NCBI GenBank assembly: GCA_964370855.1
Contig: CAYJMF010000047.1
Coordinates: forward strand, 1-35,216
DNA: 35,216 bases
Direction: 5' to 3'
Source of the DNA: JAKLKS01 sp964370855
GTDB taxonomy: Bacteria > Planctomycetota > JAJSAM01 > JAKLKS01
This document shows, one piece after another, positions 19,326 to 27,970 of the stretch (position 1 is the stretch's first letter; each line of letters starts with the position of its first letter). A program made the position numbers and the translations under genes. The notes below the pieces were generated by a model, which was given only the letters and a program-made list of their open reading frames with translations, made no database searches and was not told the DNA's origin.

Positions 19326-19661
19326 GTGAACACCAAGGAACAGGCTCGGCAGAGACTCCTTGAGCTGCTTCAAGAGGCAAGGGCATTCCTCACCCGACCG
19401 GACAACGACTACGCCTGGTCGCCCTGGGAAGGGCCGGAGATGGCACTGCGAGAGGTCGACGAGGTGATCTCGGCGATGGAGGCCGGGGGGATGCCTGACC
19501 ACGGCCTCATCAGGGTATGGTTTGTGGCGACAGGTCCGATCCAAGAGGTCAGTGTCAGTAGCGGGTGGGGCGAGGAGTTCATCGGGTTGGCAGACCGGGT
19601 CGATGAGGCACTGGAGCGGTTGTTCCCTACGGCGGCTGGGGACGGAGCTACCGAGCATTGA
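19326..19661 (+). CDS. Hypothetical protein, 111 residues
   Basis: I place the start at GTG 19326, five bases after GAGG (19317-19320); the frame extends further upstream but that part is non-protein-like. The protein is acidic: a long helix (TKEQARQRLLELLQEARAFL), then WSPWEGPEMALREVDEVISAME, then strands (LIRVWFVATGPIQEVSVSSGWG) and a final helix. There are no Cys and no membrane segments. I do not recognise it. It lies between a small unknown gene and the HipA-like/DUF3037 pair and may belong with them. Confidence 0.7.
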   Translation: MNTKEQARQRLLELLQEARAFLTRPDNDYAWSPWEGPEMALREVDEVISAMEAGGMPDHGLIRVWFVATGPIQEVSVSSGWGEEFIGLADRVDEALERLFPTAAGDGATEH

Positions 19662-19672
19662 AGTAGGTGGGC

Positions 19673-19678
19673 TATCCT
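19673..19678 (+). promoter_or_regulatory. Candidate -10 (TATCCT)
   Basis: TATCCT lies 33 bases before the ATG at 19712, giving a leader of about 27 nt that carries GGAGG (19704-19708). It would drive the HipA-like/DUF3037 pair. Confidence 0.4.
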
Positions 19679-19711
19679 CATGCTCCGCCTGCCGTCTGCC
19701 CGTGGAGGAGC

Positions 19712-20512
19712 ATGATCAAGCCGTATGTCCGCGAGTTCACCGAGCTGCCCGGTGACCCCCTCGGAGGGGCCTCCGGGGCAAAACGGTTCTTCCATGTCGA
19801 GTTCCTGGGGAAGTCCGACAGCCCCGACTTCCCCTTAACGGTGGCCAACGAAGTCGTGGCATCCGAGTTGGGTCGCGCCCTCGGACTCAACGTCCCGTCG
19901 GTGATCACGCACTCCGTTGGCGGCGACACGCTCGTCCTCGTCCAGATGCTGGATCGCGATCCAAGGCTCCAGCATGGTCCCCCGGCGACAGCCAGGGCCC
20001 TGAAGGAGTCCGTCGAGGCTGACCCGCACGCCCTTCACGGAGCCATCGTCTTTGACCTGTACGTCGCCAACAACGACCGGGCCGTCGGTCCCGAGAGGCG
20101 CAATCTGGCGCTCGACCCCGAGGGTCGCCTTCAGCTCTTCGACCACGGGAACGCCTGTTTCTATCGGCCCCGCCCGACCGCGGGGGTGGAGTGCGGTATC
20201 ACAAGGCTGACGAGCGTCGCGGCCGACCTGAAGAACCTGTTCGACATGGACCACAAGAAGAACCACTACCGCGAGTACCTGACGGACTGGGCACTCGTCG
20301 AAGAATGGTGTGCACGGATCAAGGAACTGCCAGACTTCCTCGTCGAGGGGATCGTCGCCCGGGTCCCCAAGGGGCTGGCACGACCCACCGCCGAAGAGCG
20401 AGGGGAGCTGGCCAGCTTCCTGGTGAAGCGGCGCACGTACCTGTTCGACCACATCGCCGGTAACCCCGCGCTGTTCCCGGGGCTGCCGCCGAGAGGGAGG
20501 AGTCGGTCATGA
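19712..20512 (+). CDS. HipA-like kinase-domain protein
   Basis: The protein has 266 residues from the ATG at 19712, preceded by GGAGG. The order of motifs fits the HipA-like kinase fold: NEVVASELGRALGLNVPSV (about 46-64); then D115-LYVANNDR with Asn121, Asp122 and Arg123; Asn131 in ERRNLAL; and LFDHG (Asp144) as the metal-binding DFG equivalent. It is far shorter than HipA toxins (about 440 residues) and lacks their N-terminal subdomain, which matches the stand-alone HipA_2-type proteins often found beside DUF3037. Catalytic residues are intact, so Ser/Thr or small-molecule kinase activity is possible. The substrate is unknown and a toxin role is not shown. The stop overlaps the next gene (ATGA). 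Confidence 0.82.
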   Translation: MIKPYVREFTELPGDPLGGASGAKRFFHVEFLGKSDSPDFPLTVANEVVASELGRALGLNVPSVITHSVGGDTLVLVQMLDRDPRLQHGPPATARALKESVEADPHALHGAIVFDLYVANNDRAVGPERRNLALDPEGRLQLFDHGNACFYRPRPTAGVECGITRLTSVAADLKNLFDMDHKKNHYREYLTDWALVEEWCARIKELPDFLVEGIVARVPKGLARPTAEERGELASFLVKRRTYLFDHIAGNPALFPGLPPRGRSRS

Positions 20513-21375
20513 AGGACCTCCGCTACGTCCTCATCCGGTACATCCGGGACCGTGAGCGCATGGAGCCCCTGAACGCCGGGGTCATCCTCCAGGGGGAGGG
20601 TCGACTCGATCTCCGGCTCTCGCCCCATCTCGCCAAGCGGGCGGACGTCGAGACCCCCGTCTGGAGGAAGTGGAGGAAGTTCTTCGAGGACGAGGTCACG
20701 GGGGACGCCATCCCTCTCTTCCAGCCCTCGCGGGAGTCGCAGCAGTTCCTCCGCTACCTGGAGGGCCTCTGCTCCGGGACGGTGATGCTCAGCGCCCCCC
20801 TCGCGGTCTCCGTGGATGACGAGCGCGACTTCGCGACGGTCCTGGACTCCCTGTACCAGAGGCTCGTGGCCCCTCCCGAGGACGCCGTGTCCGGGCCGCC
20901 GAATCGACCGACGGCCAAGTTCCGCGAGATCGCCGAGCGCCGCAAGTACCTCACCCGCGGGATGAGGAAGGGTGCGTACATCACCATCAACAACAGGGCG
21001 CTGTGGATGCCCTACCGACAGGTAGAGAACGGCGAGTTGATCGCCATCGACAAGGTCGAGGTCGCCAAGGACCCGAATCGGACCGGCCTGGAGATCGAGA
21101 AACTCCCCTTGGTCGAGAGCAGGCTCCCTGCATTCCTGAGCGCTGGCGGCGTCAGGCCGACCCGGTACTTCCTGCTTGTCGATGAACTCACGGAGAATTT
21201 CACGGACCAGACCGACCACGACTTCAAGGCCATGCGCCGCGAGATGGAGGACAACGCGGCGAAGATCGCGAAGGTGGGTGGACGAGTCCTTCGGGGACTC
21301 AAGGAGGTCCAGGACCTCGCCGACGAGGTCGACTCCAAGTTGAGCCCGTTCACGGATACCTCCGAGCCGAGCTAG
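20509..21375 (+). CDS. DUF3037 family protein
   Basis: The protein has 288 residues, with its ATG overlapping the TGA of the HipA-like kinase; GGAGGAG is at 20496-20502. The N-terminus (LRYVLIRYIRDRERMEPLNAGVIL) is the DUF3037 signature, in which a YxxxRYxPD-like strand is followed by N-x-GV. The C-terminal half is longer than the plain DUF3037 domain and ends in helices (FKAMRREMEDNAAKIAKV). Function unknown. Pairing with a HipA-like kinase is, as far as I know, a recurrent arrangement, which suggests a joint system. A hairpin starts at its stop codon. Confidence 0.8.
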   Translation: MKDLRYVLIRYIRDRERMEPLNAGVILQGEGRLDLRLSPHLAKRADVETPVWRKWRKFFEDEVTGDAIPLFQPSRESQQFLRYLEGLCSGTVMLSAPLAVSVDDERDFATVLDSLYQRLVAPPEDAVSGPPNRPTAKFREIAERRKYLTRGMRKGAYITINNRALWMPYRQVENGELIAIDKVEVAKDPNRTGLEIEKLPLVESRLPAFLSAGGVRPTRYFLLVDELTENFTDQTDHDFKAMRREMEDNAAKIAKVGGRVLRGLKEVQDLADEVDSKLSPFTDTSEPS

Positions 21376-21430
21376 GCAGGTCGGCGCCTGCCCAAAGGGG
21401 GGTCCTTGGTGGAAGGGGCCGAACCCGGCC
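21375..21430. terminator. Two hairpins between convergent genes
   Basis: GGCAGG-N6-CCTGCC (21375-21392) begins at the DUF3037 stop, and GGCCG-N4-CGGCC spans 21417-21430. The latter faces the stop of the TPR lipoprotein gene across a C-rich stretch. The 90-base gap holds nothing else. Confidence 0.45.
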
Positions 21431-21465
21431 TTACGGGCTCCCTCCCCCGCCCCCTTCCCCTTCCC

Positions 21466-23037
21466 CTACTTCGGCTTGAGCTCCTCGTTCGGCTTGAGCT
21501 CCTCGTTCGGCTTGAGCTCCTCCTTCGGCTTCTGCTCCTTCTTCGGCTCGGGCTTCTCCTCCCCGCCGGGGAGATCGCCCGGTTGGAACCCCTCGCCCTT
21601 GTCGTCGATGACCCGGATCCGGTCGAGGAGGGCCTGGCGCTCCGCGTCGAGGGGCGGGAGCCCGGCGGCCTCGCGGCCCTCCACCACGCGGTCGGCGAGG
21701 CGGCGGGCCTTGCGGACGTACTCCGGGGTGCGGAGGAAATCGAAGTAGAGGAGGGCGAGGTCCCACTTCGCGTCGAGGTGGAGCGGATCCGCCCGGGCGG
21801 CCTCCTCGTAGAGCGCCACCGCCGTCGTGTGGTCCCCGTCGCCGGAGTGGACCCGCTTGTGGGCCCGCGCCATCAGGAACAGGGTCTCCGCGCGGAGGCT
21901 CCTCCCCCGCCCGTCCCGGAGCTTTCCGCCCGGATCCATGGCGTCGGCCCGCTCGAGGGCGGCGATGGCGGCCCGGAAGTGGGAGGTCGGGCCGGCGTCC
22001 CCCTGCGCGTCGAGGAAGATGGCCAGGATCTCCGCCCGGCCGAGCCCCTGGAGCACGCGGATGCCGGCCACGGGATCGGGGGCGGGGCGGCCGGCGAGCT
22101 CCCCGTAGACCGCGATGGCCTCCTTCAGGATCTCCCGGACCCCGGCGGGGTTCCCCATGGCGGCGTCGGCGGCGACCCGGGCCGTCTCCCCCAGCACCTC
22201 GGCGAAGGCGAGGGAGGCCTCGAAGTCCGCGGGGTCCCCGCGCCGGAGCTCCTCCGCGAGGCGGCGGGCCCGCGCCAGCTCCGCGGCCCCCCCGGTCCGC
22301 CGCAGGGCGGAGACGAGATCGAGAGCCGACTCCCGCTCCCAGGGGCGGGCCTTCACGACCTCCTCGAGGGCGTCCACGGCGCGCCGGGCCCCCCCCTCGG
22401 TCCGCAGCAGGAGCCGCCCGAGGGCGCGGAGGATCTGCACCCGGTCGTCCACGGCGCCGAGGGCGGACAGCAGCCGCCGCTCCGCCTCGGCGGGGTTGTC
22501 GAGGGCCAGCTGGGCCCGGAGGATCCAGGCGTCGGCGTCCCGCGTCCCCCCCCTCACCAGGTCCTCCAGCTCCCGGTGGGCGTCCCCGGCGTTCCCGCCG
22601 GCGAGATCGAGCATGGCCCGGAGCACGCGCCGCCGATCCCCCCCGACCCCGAGCCCCTCCATCTCCACCACGAGGGTCCGCGCCTCGGGGAGCCGGCCCG
22701 ACCGGACGAGGCTCTCGAGGCGGAGCAGCGCCGCCTCCCCGTTGCGCCCCCCCCTCCCCGGCGGGTCCCCGGCGAGGAGGTCGGCGGCGCGGGAGAATTC
22801 CCGCAGTTTCATGAGCCCCGCGGCGGCGCGCCGCCGGGCGGGGCCGTCGGGGAGGGACCCGGCGGAGAGGGAGAGGAGGGCGCGCCGCGCCTCCACGGTG
22901 CGCCCCTCGCCGAGGGCCGTCTCGGCCTCGGCGAGGGCCGGGGGAGGGCCGCCGCGCCCCGCGGGACCGCAGGCCGCGGCCGCCGCGGCCGCCAGGCAGA
23001 GGATCACGCCGGGGAGGAGGAGCCGGGGTCGTCCCAT
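21466..23037 (-). CDS. TPR-type lipoprotein
   Basis: The protein has 523 residues from the ATG at 23037. The signal peptide ends in an Ala-rich lipobox with Cys23, so it is probably lipid-anchored outside the cytoplasm. The body is a continuous run of helix pairs with TPR-like spacing (AEAETALGEGRTVEARRALL, DALEEVVKARPWERESALDLV, AVALYEEAARADPLHLDAKWDLALLYFDFL). Four short charged repeats (KPNEEL type) end the protein. It probably serves as a protein-interaction scaffold; partners are unknown. The upstream gene is divergent with only 18 bases between the start codons. Confidence 0.85.
   Translation of the reverse strand: MGRPRLLLPGVILCLAAAAAAACGPAGRGGPPPALAEAETALGEGRTVEARRALLSLSAGSLPDGPARRRAAAGLMKLREFSRAADLLAGDPPGRGGRNGEAALLRLESLVRSGRLPEARTLVVEMEGLGVGGDRRRVLRAMLDLAGGNAGDAHRELEDLVRGGTRDADAWILRAQLALDNPAEAERRLLSALGAVDDRVQILRALGRLLLRTEGGARRAVDALEEVVKARPWERESALDLVSALRRTGGAAELARARRLAEELRRGDPADFEASLAFAEVLGETARVAADAAMGNPAGVREILKEAIAVYGELAGRPAPDPVAGIRVLQGLGRAEILAIFLDAQGDAGPTSHFRAAIAALERADAMDPGGKLRDGRGRSLRAETLFLMARAHKRVHSGDGDHTTAVALYEEAARADPLHLDAKWDLALLYFDFLRTPEYVRKARRLADRVVEGREAAGLPPLDAERQALLDRIRVIDDKGEGFQPGDLPGGEEKPEPKKEQKPKEELKPNEELKPNEELKPK
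21470..21559 (-). repeat. 18-bp coding tandem repeats at the C-terminus
   Basis: Three nearly identical 18-base units (21470-21487, 21488-21505, 21506-21523) and two degenerate ones to 21559 encode a hexapeptide of the type E-E-L-K-P-(N/K). Such units can change copy number by slippage; being in-frame they would alter only tail length. Confidence 0.85.
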
Positions 23038-23042
23038 GCCGG

Positions 23043-23049
23043 TATCGTA
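23043..23049. promoter_or_regulatory. Shared symmetric -10 for two divergent genes
   Basis: Bases 23043-23048 read TATCGT on the plus strand, and 23049-23044 read TACGAT on the minus strand. The plus gene's ATG (23056) starts seven bases after the plus -10 plus one base, and the minus gene's ATG (23037) starts six bases after the minus -10. Both messages would be leaderless. There is no room for separate promoters in the 18-base gap. Confidence 0.55.
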
Positions 23050-23055
23050 AGGCCC

Positions 23056-23709
23056 ATGCGCCTTCGCGCCTTCGTCCGGTTGTCCCGCGAGGAGTTCGAA
23101 TCCGTTCCGGAGGAGTTCCGGCGGGGGGTCGCGGGCCCCGTCGTCATCCGGCGGGCGAAGCACCACCCCCGCATCCGCGGCTACTGCACCCTCGGCATGT
23201 GCGTCCCCGTCTCCACCATGTTCACCCTCGGCGAGGAGAGCCTCTCCACGGTCTTCCTCTGGTACGGCTCCTTCGTCTCCTGCGCCATGCGGGACCCGGA
23301 GTTCGACGTCGCGGCGGAGGTGCGGGAGACCATCCGCCACGAGATCCGCCACCACATCGAGGACAGGGCCGGCTCGCCGGCGCTCCGCAACGAGGACGCC
23401 GCCGAGGAGCAGGACGAGCGGCGGCGCTCGGGGCTCCCCTTCCGGGCCGGCTACTGGCGCCTCGGGGAGCGCGTGGAGGAGGATCTCTGGAGGCTCCACC
23501 ACGACCTCTTCCTCGAGGTGGTGCTCGACGCCCGGGCCGCGGCGAGGGCCCGGAGGCGCGGGCTCGGCCTCTCCTGGGGCGGGGAGCGGCTCGACATCCC
23601 CGCGGAGTCCATGGCGGCGCTCCCCGCCTTCGCGGAATTCCCCGGCGAAGGGGAGGCCGGGGAGGGGGAGCGATGCGGGGATCTCACGGTCGTGGTCCGC
23701 ACGCGATGA
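23056..23709 (+). CDS. Zincin_1-type (DUF1025-like) metallopeptidase
   Basis: The protein has 217 residues from the ATG at 23056. The start SREEFESVPEEFRRGVAGPVVI, then GYCTLGMC, a strand region and the helix VRETIRHEIRHHIED with HEIRH at 95-99, follow the layout of the small Zincin_1 proteins. Those bind one zinc through HExxH plus a later acidic or His ligand. At 217 residues it is longer than the usual 110-150; the extra C-terminal part includes HHDLFLEVVLDARAAARARRRG. No signal peptide is seen, so it should be cytosolic. The substrate is not known. It is divergent from the TPR lipoprotein and shares its promoter element. Confidence 0.8.
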   Translation: MRLRAFVRLSREEFESVPEEFRRGVAGPVVIRRAKHHPRIRGYCTLGMCVPVSTMFTLGEESLSTVFLWYGSFVSCAMRDPEFDVAAEVRETIRHEIRHHIEDRAGSPALRNEDAAEEQDERRRSGLPFRAGYWRLGERVEEDLWRLHHDLFLEVVLDARAAARARRRGLGLSWGGERLDIPAESMAALPAFAEFPGEGEAGEGERCGDLTVVVRTR

Positions 23710-23744
23710 ACGGGACGGCGGGATCGGGGTTGCACCTTCCGGGC

Positions 23745-23754
23745 TACAATCCCC
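23745..23754 (+). promoter_or_regulatory. Candidate -10 (TACAAT) with C-run for the ABC operon
   Basis: TACAAT (23745-23750) is followed directly by CCCC. The leader of about 20 nt carries GGGGAGGAAGGG (23762-23773) before the ATG at 23778. This would drive the seven-gene operon to 35062. Confidence 0.5.
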
Positions 23755-23777
23755 GGGTCTCGGGGAGGAAGGGATCC

Positions 23778-24758
23778 ATGGGCACCGGTCCGGCCGCGAC
23801 GCGGGAGTCGCTCCCCGTCCGCGCCCTCCGCCGCCGCCTCCTCCTCCCGCTCCTCCTCCCCCTCCTCCTCCCCCTCCTCCTCGCCGCCTGCACCGAGGAG
23901 GGGCCCCTCGTCATCGGCGGACCGGGGGTCTTCGAGAGGCCGCGCGCCGTGGCCGCCGCCGGGGGGATTCTCGCCGTCATCGACACCTCCGGGGATCTCC
24001 GCCGGTTCACCTCCGAGGGGATCCCCGACGGCCGCCACCCGGTGATGCCCCCCGGCGCCCGCCGCGGCTACCCCCTCGGGCTCCTCCTCCGGCCCGACGG
24101 CTCCACCCTCGTCGTCCACACCCACGAGGCGGCCCTCGTGACCTACGACCGGGAGGGGAGGGAGCGGGCCCGCATCGGCAACGGCGGCGTGCGGGAGGGG
24201 GAGTTCTGCATGCCGCAGCGCGCCGTCGTCTCCGGCGGGCGGTACGTCGTCTCCGAGTTCGGCTACGAGGAGTGCCGCCGCGTGCAGGTCTTCTCCCCCG
24301 ACGGGACGTTCCTCCGCCGCATCGGCGGGCCCGGCACCGACGCGGTCTTCGAGCGGCCCATGGGGCTGGCCGTGGACGAGGCCGGCGTCCTCTGGGTGGC
24401 CGACGCCGCCCACTTCCTCTGGCGCTTCGACCTCGACTCGGGACGGCTCCTCGACAGGATCGGAGGGGAGGGGGGCGGCGCGGGCCGCCTGCGCTGGCCC
24501 ACGGGGGTCGCCGCCGTCCCCGGCGGCGGCGTCGTCGTCTGCGAGGCGGGCAACCACCGGCTGCAGCGCTTCGACGCGGCGGGCCGCTCCCTCGGCGTCT
24601 TCGGGCGGGCCGGAGCGCTGCCCGGGGAGTTCCGCGGCCCCTACGACGTCGCCCTCGATCCCCCCTGGCTCTTCGTCGCCGACACCGAGAACCACCGCGT
24701 CCAGCGGTTCCGCTTCGACGCCCTGCCCTTCGCGCCCCCCGCCGAGGAGGTCCGATGA
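23778..24758 (+). CDS. NHL-repeat-type lipoprotein
   Basis: The protein has 326 residues. An Arg-rich n-region, an unusual Leu3-Pro repeated hydrophobic core and the lipobox LLAAC (Cys38) mark a lipoprotein. The mature part is a beta-propeller of NHL-like repeats: VFERPRAVAAAGG, VFERPMGLAVDEAGVLWVADAAHFLWRFD, LRWPTGVAAVPGGGVVVCEAGNHRLQRFD and FRGPYDVALDPPWLFVADTENHRVQRFR. Such propellers usually bind partners or ligands outside the membrane. It is the first gene of the ABC operon; its TGA overlaps the next ATG (ATGA at 24755-24758). Confidence 0.88.
   Translation: MGTGPAATRESLPVRALRRRLLLPLLLPLLLPLLLAACTEEGPLVIGGPGVFERPRAVAAAGGILAVIDTSGDLRRFTSEGIPDGRHPVMPPGARRGYPLGLLLRPDGSTLVVHTHEAALVTYDREGRERARIGNGGVREGEFCMPQRAVVSGGRYVVSEFGYEECRRVQVFSPDGTFLRRIGGPGTDAVFERPMGLAVDEAGVLWVADAAHFLWRFDLDSGRLLDRIGGEGGGAGRLRWPTGVAAVPGGGVVVCEAGNHRLQRFDAAGRSLGVFGRAGALPGEFRGPYDVALDPPWLFVADTENHRVQRFRFDALPFAPPAEEVR
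23838..23882 (+). repeat. 12-bp tandem repeat inside a signal-peptide core
   Basis: CTCCTCCTCCC(G/C) is repeated three times plus a partial copy, encoding (Leu-Leu-Leu-Pro)3-Leu-Leu-Leu. Slippage would change the length of the hydrophobic core by four residues per unit. Confidence 0.85.
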
Positions 24759-27012
24759 AACCGCTCCACGCCGCGGCTGCCGCCGCGGCGGCCGCCGCCC
24801 TGCTCCTCCTCGCGGTGGCCCCCGCCGCCCGGGCCGACGTCACCGTCACCTCCCGGCTCGGCTTCGACGGCGGCCACGTCCCGGGCAGCGTCACCCCCGT
24901 CCGCATCGAGATCTCGAGCAGCGAGAAGGAGCCCGTCTCCTGCACCCTCCGGGTCCTCCCCTCCCGGGGCGGCGTCGTCGGCGGCGGGGGCGGGTTCACC
25001 ACGGAGACCACGGTCTTCCTCGCCCCCGGCGCCCGCAAGCGGCTGACCCTGCCGGTGCTCGCCGGCCTCTTCGCCTTCGACGCCGAGTGGCGCATCTCCA
25101 TCGAGACCGACCGCCGGGTCCTCCTGCGCCACGGGACGAACTACAAGGAGGGGAAGTCCCTCGACGACGTCGTGGGCTCCGCCGCGGCCATCCAGGCGAC
25201 CCCCTTCTCGCCGACGGACGCCTCCCGCCTCGTCGTGGGGCTCCTCGGGGCCCCCGCGGGCGGGCTCTCCTGGATGGAGGACATCCCCGACGGGGCCCCG
25301 GCCTCGGCGGTGGCCCCCAACCCGTGGCGGGGCCACCGCCTCCTCGGCCCCGACGGCAAGGGGACCATGGCCCTCCCCTCCTTCGTCGCCGTGGACGTCC
25401 CCACGGCGCCGGACCCGTGGATCTGCTACGAGGGCTTCGACGCCCTCCTCTGGATCGATCCCGATCCCGACCAGATGAAGGACGCGGCACAGCTCGACGC
25501 CGTGCTCGAGTACGCCGCCCGCGGGGGGATCCTCCTCGTCGCGGCGACCCCCGGCGCCCGCATCCCCGGGGGCTCCCCCCTCGCCGCCGCCCTTCCCGCC
25601 GCCGTCGCCGGCCACGACGACGCCTCCGCGGACCTCGTGCTGTCGGGCCTCTGCCGCGGGTCCCCACGGGGGACCGCGGGCCGGGCCCCCGTGTCCGTGG
25701 CCCGCCTCGAGGGGGTCCGGGGCCGGGTCCTCCGCTCCCTCGACGACGGCCGCCCCCTCGTCGTGCGCGGAGACTACGGGCTCGGCTCCGTGGTGCTCCT
25801 CGCCTTCGACCCCCGGGGGCTCGGTTCCTCGGGCATCGAGGACCGCGCCTCCCTCCTCCTCGCCCTCTTCGGGGCGGCCGCGGGCCCCGGACCCGACGAG
25901 GAGGACTACCAGGGCGCGGGGGTGCAGGCCGTCGTCGGCCACCTGCGGAAGCGGTTCATGACGCCGCCGCCCCTCGGGCTCCTCGTCCTCGGGCTGGCCG
26001 TCTACGTGCTCGCCATCGGCCCCGTGGACTACTTCGTCCTCAAGCGGAAGAAGAAGCTCCGGCGCACCGTCGTCACCTTCCCCCTCATCGTCCTCTCCTT
26101 CACGCTCCTGGCATGGGGGGCCTCCTTCCTGCTCTTCGGCGGCGAGGCGGGCAAGGCGCGGGTGGCCTTCCTCGACTTCGCCACGGCGCCGGGGAGGGAC
26201 GGGGACGTCTACCGCGGCCTCGACTTCCTCGGCACCTACTCCCCCACGGGGACGAGCCTCGAGGCCTCCTGGGACGCCCCCCGCTCCTTCGTCGCCTTCC
26301 CCTGGCTCGGCTCGGGGACGGGCTACGGGGGGCAGGGGGACTCGGGGGGGCTCGAGGGGCTCGCCCGCATCGCCCCCGACGGCCGCCCCTCGGCCCTCGT
26401 GGACGTGCCGCTGCGCTCCCACCGCACCGTGCAGGCGCGCTTCTCGGGCACCGTCCCCGCCGCCCTCTCCACCTCCCTGCACGAGGGGGAGGGGGGGACG
26501 ACCCTCTCCATCACCAACGGGTTCAGGATCCCCGTCCACGACCTCCAGGTCGCCTGGGGCCGGTCCGTCACGTCGCTGGGCGACCTGGCCCCCGGGGACC
26601 ACGTGGAACTCCCCCTCGCCGCGAAGGGGCAGGGCTGGTCCCGGCTGAAGGCATCGGGCTTCCTCCCCCAGCCCCTCGGGGGCGGCGGCGGCTTCTTCGG
26701 GGGGGAGGACGACTTCGTGCCCCGGGACGGGACCCCGGAGGCCGTCGAGGCGTCGCGCCGGGCCATGTCCCGGGCCGGGGCCGGGGCGACCTTCACGACG
26801 CTCCTCGCGCGGGAGGGGCGGACCGGGGGACGGCTCGCCCGGGCCCTCGCCCGCCAGGGCATCGACCTCTCCCGGCAGGCCCTGGAGGGGCGGCCGGTGC
26901 TCGTCTGCTGGTGCGACGCCGACCCCCTCGGCATCCTGCCCGAGGCGAGGGACGTGGACTCGACGGTGGTCGTGGTGCGGAGCGTGGCCGGGTACGCCGG
27001 CGGGGAGGACGA

Positions 27013-27016
<4 letters not shown>
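24755..27016 (+). CDS. Membrane protein with large extracytoplasmic domain, ABC-system auxiliary
   Basis: The protein has 753 residues with an Ala/Leu signal peptide (about 1-27, ending ARADV). The first 400 residues should lie outside the membrane. They start with a beta domain (PVRIEISSSEKEPVSCTLRV) and continue with an alpha/beta part resembling the class I glutamine-amidotransferase-like fold of DUF4350/GldG-type proteins (FDALLWIDPDPDQ, YAARGGILLVAATPGA). Two membrane helices follow (about 404-425 and 438-461, around IGPVDYFVLKRKKKLRR), then a second extracytoplasmic beta region to the end, with a Gly-rich loop. No amidotransferase triad is apparent. Position between an NHL lipoprotein and an ABC ATPase suggests an accessory subunit of the transporter. 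ATGA overlaps link it on both sides. Confidence 0.78.
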
Positions 27017-27963
<947 letters not shown>

Positions 27964-27970
27964 CCCGCCC

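Larger units (their letters stand above)
17360..21427. other. Candidate tRNA-Val-associated genomic island
   Basis: Genes between the tRNA 3' end and 21375 use noticeably more A/T-ending codons than their neighbours. They include a HipA-like kinase/DUF3037 pair and small unknown genes. CCGAACCCG occurs directly after the tRNA CCA (17360-17368) and again past the last gene (21419-21427). No integrase or transposase is visible, so the element would be old or integrated by other means. Boundaries are inferred. Confidence 0.35.

Noticed and set aside
18890..19336. 148-codon minus-strand frame opposite the small gene at 19021
   Set aside because: Arg/Pro/Ser-rich composition without structure and no ribosome binding site or promoter; the plus-strand frame is better though still uncertain.
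17360..21427. Intact prophage or integrative element
   Set aside because: No integrase, transposase, replication or structural genes are present; only an island-like remnant can be argued.
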